Shown: piece by piece, positions 20,202-22,332 of the stretch
Position numbering within the stretch: position 1 is the first letter of the stretch
How the letters are laid out: each line of letters begins with the position of its first letter
Source of the DNA: a virus
Length of the DNA: 22,332 bases
Virus record (IMG/VR): IMGVR_UViG_3300009104_000131
Span: 1 to 22,332 of that record
Reading direction: 5' to 3' (one strand)
Made by a program: the position numbers and the translations under genes
Notes under the pieces: model-generated
The model's database searches: none
What the model was told of the DNA's origin: nothing
What the model saw: only the letters and a program-made list of their open reading frames with translations

Positions 20202-20831
20202 ATGGCTTCTACTACAGACTACCTTAACTTAACTATCTACCAAGATGAAAGTCTTGATGAGACTGTTGCTTTTGATACATCTTTTCAAATAGAAGACTAT
20301 AAGATAATAACAAAAATATCAAAAGATTACAGTGGAACGGCTTTTACAGGAGATGACGAAGCTGGTCAACTTGTAGCTTATGTTATTAATAATGCTGGAA
20401 CTACATATACGAATAACTCAGCCCATGCTTTAACAATTAGTGGTGGAGGTGGAGAGAATGGAGCAGCTACGTGCAAAATTGATGGTGGAAAAATAACAAG
20501 CGTTACAATTACAAACGCTGGGAGTGGATATACTTCTCAACCTACTGTAGCATTGCCAGGTGGGGCTGGAAGTGGAGATGGAAAAGCTAGTATATCTTTA
20601 TTAGTAGGAGAAGCAGGGTCTTTAACTCTTAATGGAATTTCTGCTCAAAATTCTACAGGAGATACTTATTCAATTTCATTACCAGCGAGCAAGACTGGAG
20701 TTTTAGATGATACGTTTACAGGGTATTGGGATTTAATTGCAAAAGAAAATGCAACGGGAAAAATTACAAGACATATAAATGGAGAAGTTTATTTAGAAAA
20801 ATCTGTTACTAAACAGGGAGCATTTACATAA
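20202..20831 (+). CDS. Tail or head structural protein with tandem beta-repeat insertion, 209 aa
   Basis: The flanking parts form one domain (residues 5-57 with LNLTIYQDESLDE, and 140-200 with GDTYSISLPASKTG, TGYWDLIAKENATGKI). It is interrupted by two similar Gly-rich units: residues 58-93 (VINNAGTTYTN...GAATCKI) and 98-132 (VTITNAGSGYTSQPTVALPG...GKASISL). The motif xxNAGxxYTxxxxxxLxGG is visible in both. Such NAGSGYT units occur in many phage adsorption proteins. The SD before the ATG is weak (AGGTAAGA). It runs in an overlapping operon with the next gene. Confidence 0.68.
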   Translation: MASTTDYLNLTIYQDESLDETVAFDTSFQIEDYKIITKISKDYSGTAFTGDDEAGQLVAYVINNAGTTYTNNSAHALTISGGGGENGAATCKIDGGKITSVTITNAGSGYTSQPTVALPGGAGSGDGKASISLLVGEAGSLTLNGISAQNSTGDTYSISLPASKTGVLDDTFTGYWDLIAKENATGKITRHINGEVYLEKSVTKQGAFT

Positions 20832-21157
20832 TGGCTACACTTAAAACAACAAGTACTGGAGCTGCTAAATCTATTGGAACTCAAAGAGTTTCCAAAACAT
20901 CAGCAAAGCATGACATAAAAGCAGGTCAAATTAATGTAACAGCTGATGGGGTTTCAGCTACAAATGTAAAAGATGCTATAGAAGAAATTTCAGCCAAAAC
21001 AGTTACAGTTCAAGCTTCAGCTCCAATTAATGAAGTAAATGAAGGTAATCTTTGGTATGATACCGATGATGATGTAATGTACATCAGAGATGAAGATTCA
21101 TGGAACGAAATCCATGTAGATGGCAGTTCTACTCTAGACGGTGGAACGTTCACTTAA
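20831..21157 (+). CDS. Fibre-associated structural protein, 108 aa
   Basis: The N-terminal half is polar and basic (KTTSTGAAKSIGTQRVSKTS). The C-terminal half carries INEVNEGNLWYDTDDDVMYI then RDEDSWNEIHVDG, the 'GxLWYDTDDxxxY' module of tail-fibre N-termini and fibre-base proteins. It starts by a TAATG overlap with the previous gene and ends with GGTFT, echoing the GGTY end of the following fibre. It is likely an adaptor or short fibre subunit. Confidence 0.68.
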   Translation: MATLKTTSTGAAKSIGTQRVSKTSAKHDIKAGQINVTADGVSATNVKDAIEEISAKTVTVQASAPINEVNEGNLWYDTDDDVMYIRDEDSWNEIHVDGSSTLDGGTFT

Positions 21158-21172
21158 CAATAGGAGAATAAA

Positions 21173-22120
21173 ATGGCTAATACCATTCAAATAAAAAGAG
21201 GCGCTGATAATAATGTAAGCGCTGTTCCTAGTGGTCTAGCGTCTGGAGAATTGGCATTAGACCAAAAGGGAAGAAAATTATACATTGGAAGACATAATAA
21301 TTCTAGTGTAGTAACGGCTCATTTACCAATGTTAGATGACATAACAGCTGGTGATGGGATAACAATGACTGCGGCTTCTAGCGAAAGTGCTAGAGGAAGA
21401 ACACTTGCAGTAGACCAAACTGACTCAAATATTTTTGCAACAGCTAGTGATAAAGGAATCGCATCTTTTTCAACTGATAACTTTTTAGTTACTTCTGGTG
21501 TAGTAACCATTAAAGATAATGGAGTTGCTTTAGGAACTGAAACAACTGGAAATTATGTAGCCAGTTTAGTAGCTGGTACTGGGGTGACGGTAGGTGGCGC
21601 AAGTGAAGGTGGAACTCCAACAGTTGCAATAGGGCAAGCAGTAGCGACTTCAGATAGTCCAACATTCGCAGGCGTTACAGCAGGAAATGTTACAGTAGGA
21701 GTTTCTACTGACCAAACAATAACAACTTCAAGTGGAAACTTAGTACTTGATGCGTCAGGAGATGTCGTAATTTCTGGCAATTTACAGGTGGACGGGACAA
21801 CCACGACAGTAAACTCAGCAACCATGACTGTAGATGACCCAATTCTGGTTCTTGGTGGAGATACCGATGCAGGTTCAGATGACAACAAAGACAGAGGTGT
21901 CTTATATAAATGGTACGGTGGTACTTCAGCAGCAACTCGCAAAGGATTCTTTGGAATGGATGATAGTTTAGTAGACTCAAATGGATATGGAACTTTTGTT
22001 TACATACCTCATGCATCAATTTCAGCTGAAGTTACATCAGGTACAGTTGGAGATTGTAAGTTTTACAAAGGAACTTTCAATAGTATAGACGCAGCTACAA
22101 TTGATGGTGGAACATATTAA
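21173..22120 (+). CDS. Tail fibre protein, 315 aa
   Basis: Opens MANTIQIKRGADNNVSAVPS then GLASGELALDQKGRKLYIG, the common N-terminal anchoring domain of phage fibres. The centre is beta-rich with Gly/Ser/Thr repeats. Residues about 190-275 hold the conserved module VVISGNLQVDGTTTTVNSAT, MTVDDPILVLGGDTDAGSDD and a DRGVLYKWYGG ... RKGFFGMDD block seen in cyanophage and marine phage structural proteins. It ends DAATIDGGTY. SD AGGAG lies 8 bases before the ATG. The next gene has a paralogous N-terminus. Confidence 0.82.
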   Translation: MANTIQIKRGADNNVSAVPSGLASGELALDQKGRKLYIGRHNNSSVVTAHLPMLDDITAGDGITMTAASSESARGRTLAVDQTDSNIFATASDKGIASFSTDNFLVTSGVVTIKDNGVALGTETTGNYVASLVAGTGVTVGGASEGGTPTVAIGQAVATSDSPTFAGVTAGNVTVGVSTDQTITTSSGNLVLDASGDVVISGNLQVDGTTTTVNSATMTVDDPILVLGGDTDAGSDDNKDRGVLYKWYGGTSAATRKGFFGMDDSLVDSNGYGTFVYIPHASISAEVTSGTVGDCKFYKGTFNSIDAATIDGGTY

Positions 22121-22132
22121 TAGGAGGAAACA

Positions 22133-22332
22133 ATGGCAAATACCATAGTTATTAAAAATAGAAACAATACAAGCAGTCCAGCTCCAGGAACTAGTGACTT
22201 AACTAGTGGAGAAATAGCTATTAATTATAACGCAAGTGTGCGCAAAATCTACTTTAAAGATTCAGGAAACACTATTCGTGAAATTGTAGATTCTCAAGGA
22301 GTTGATGACCAAGCTACTGCTCTGGCGATTGC
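22133..22332 (+). CDS. Second tail fibre-like protein (partial, C-terminus outside window)
   Basis: The 66 visible residues begin MANTIVIKNRNNTSSPAPGT, then SDLTSGEIAINYNASVRKIY. This is clearly the same N-terminal anchoring fold as the preceding fibre (MANTIxIK..., SGExAxN/D, RKxYx). SD AGGAGG lies 6-11 bases before the ATG, the strongest among the fibre genes. The frame stays open to the window edge. It probably encodes a second fibre or its base, giving two fibre types on one virion. Confidence 0.8.
   Translation, partial: MANTIVIKNRNNTSSPAPGTSDLTSGEIAINYNASVRKIYFKDSGNTIREIVDSQGVDDQATALAI

Noticed and set aside
21553-21942. Minus-strand frame of 129 aa opposite the tail fibre gene
   Set aside because: It is opposite a recognisable fibre protein; the Val/Pro/Ser-rich product mirrors the repetitive coding strand.
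1-22332. CRISPR array, insertion sequence, integrase or lysogeny genes
   Set aside because: No regularly spaced direct repeats, transposase or integrase motifs, or repressor genes were recognised anywhere in the window.

Overview
The window is an AT-rich piece of a tailed double-stranded DNA bacteriophage genome (Caudoviricetes). It has two oppositely transcribed arms. The left arm (about 1-6343, minus strand) carries replication and recombination genes plus many very small genes. The right arm (6546-22332, plus strand) carries packaging, capsid, head-tail connector and tail-fibre genes. The large P22-type portal, the gene order and the absence of tube, sheath or tape-measure genes before the fibre genes suggest a podovirus-like phage. 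The protein styles resemble those of uncultured marine phages. That lineage statement is inference from memory of families. The host cannot be named, but strong Shine-Dalgarno (SD) sites show it is a bacterium that uses them.

Left arm, in transcription order from 6343 down to 1: a 65-aa protein; a gene-free gap (5909-6145) filled with nested inverted repeats; a run of tightly overlapping small genes (membrane protein, zinc ribbons, unknowns); a Cas4/RecB-like nuclease with four cysteines; an unknown 141-aa protein; a single-strand annealing protein of the DUF1071/Sak type; two small unknowns; a ssDNA-binding-like protein with an SSB-style acidic tail; a second gene-free gap (154-459) holding three consecutive closed-stem RNA elements; and the start of a further gene. 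Nuclease, annealing protein and ssDNA-binding protein together look like a phage homologous-recombination module.

Strand switch (6344-6545): a divergent intergenic region with a good sigma70-like promoter facing right.

Right arm: two small genes, small terminase, a zinc-ribbon/metallophosphoesterase fusion, a 69-aa protein, large terminase, a protein with a peptidoglycan-binding-like segment, a small protein, a lysozyme-like protein, a 38-aa basic peptide, portal, scaffold, major capsid protein, a structured intergenic stem-loop with an anti-SD-like loop, a probable decoration protein, a connector protein with an inserted beta domain and a long coiled coil, a second connector that looks split into two overlapping reading frames, and a series of beta-rich tail or fibre proteins ending in a tail-fibre gene cut by the window edge.

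The most unusual signal is RNA structure. In the 154-459 gap the three closing stems gain G-U pairs only when read on the minus strand. In the stem after the capsid gene they appear only on the plus strand. Each matches the local direction of transcription, so these are probably functional RNA elements rather than chance DNA repeats.
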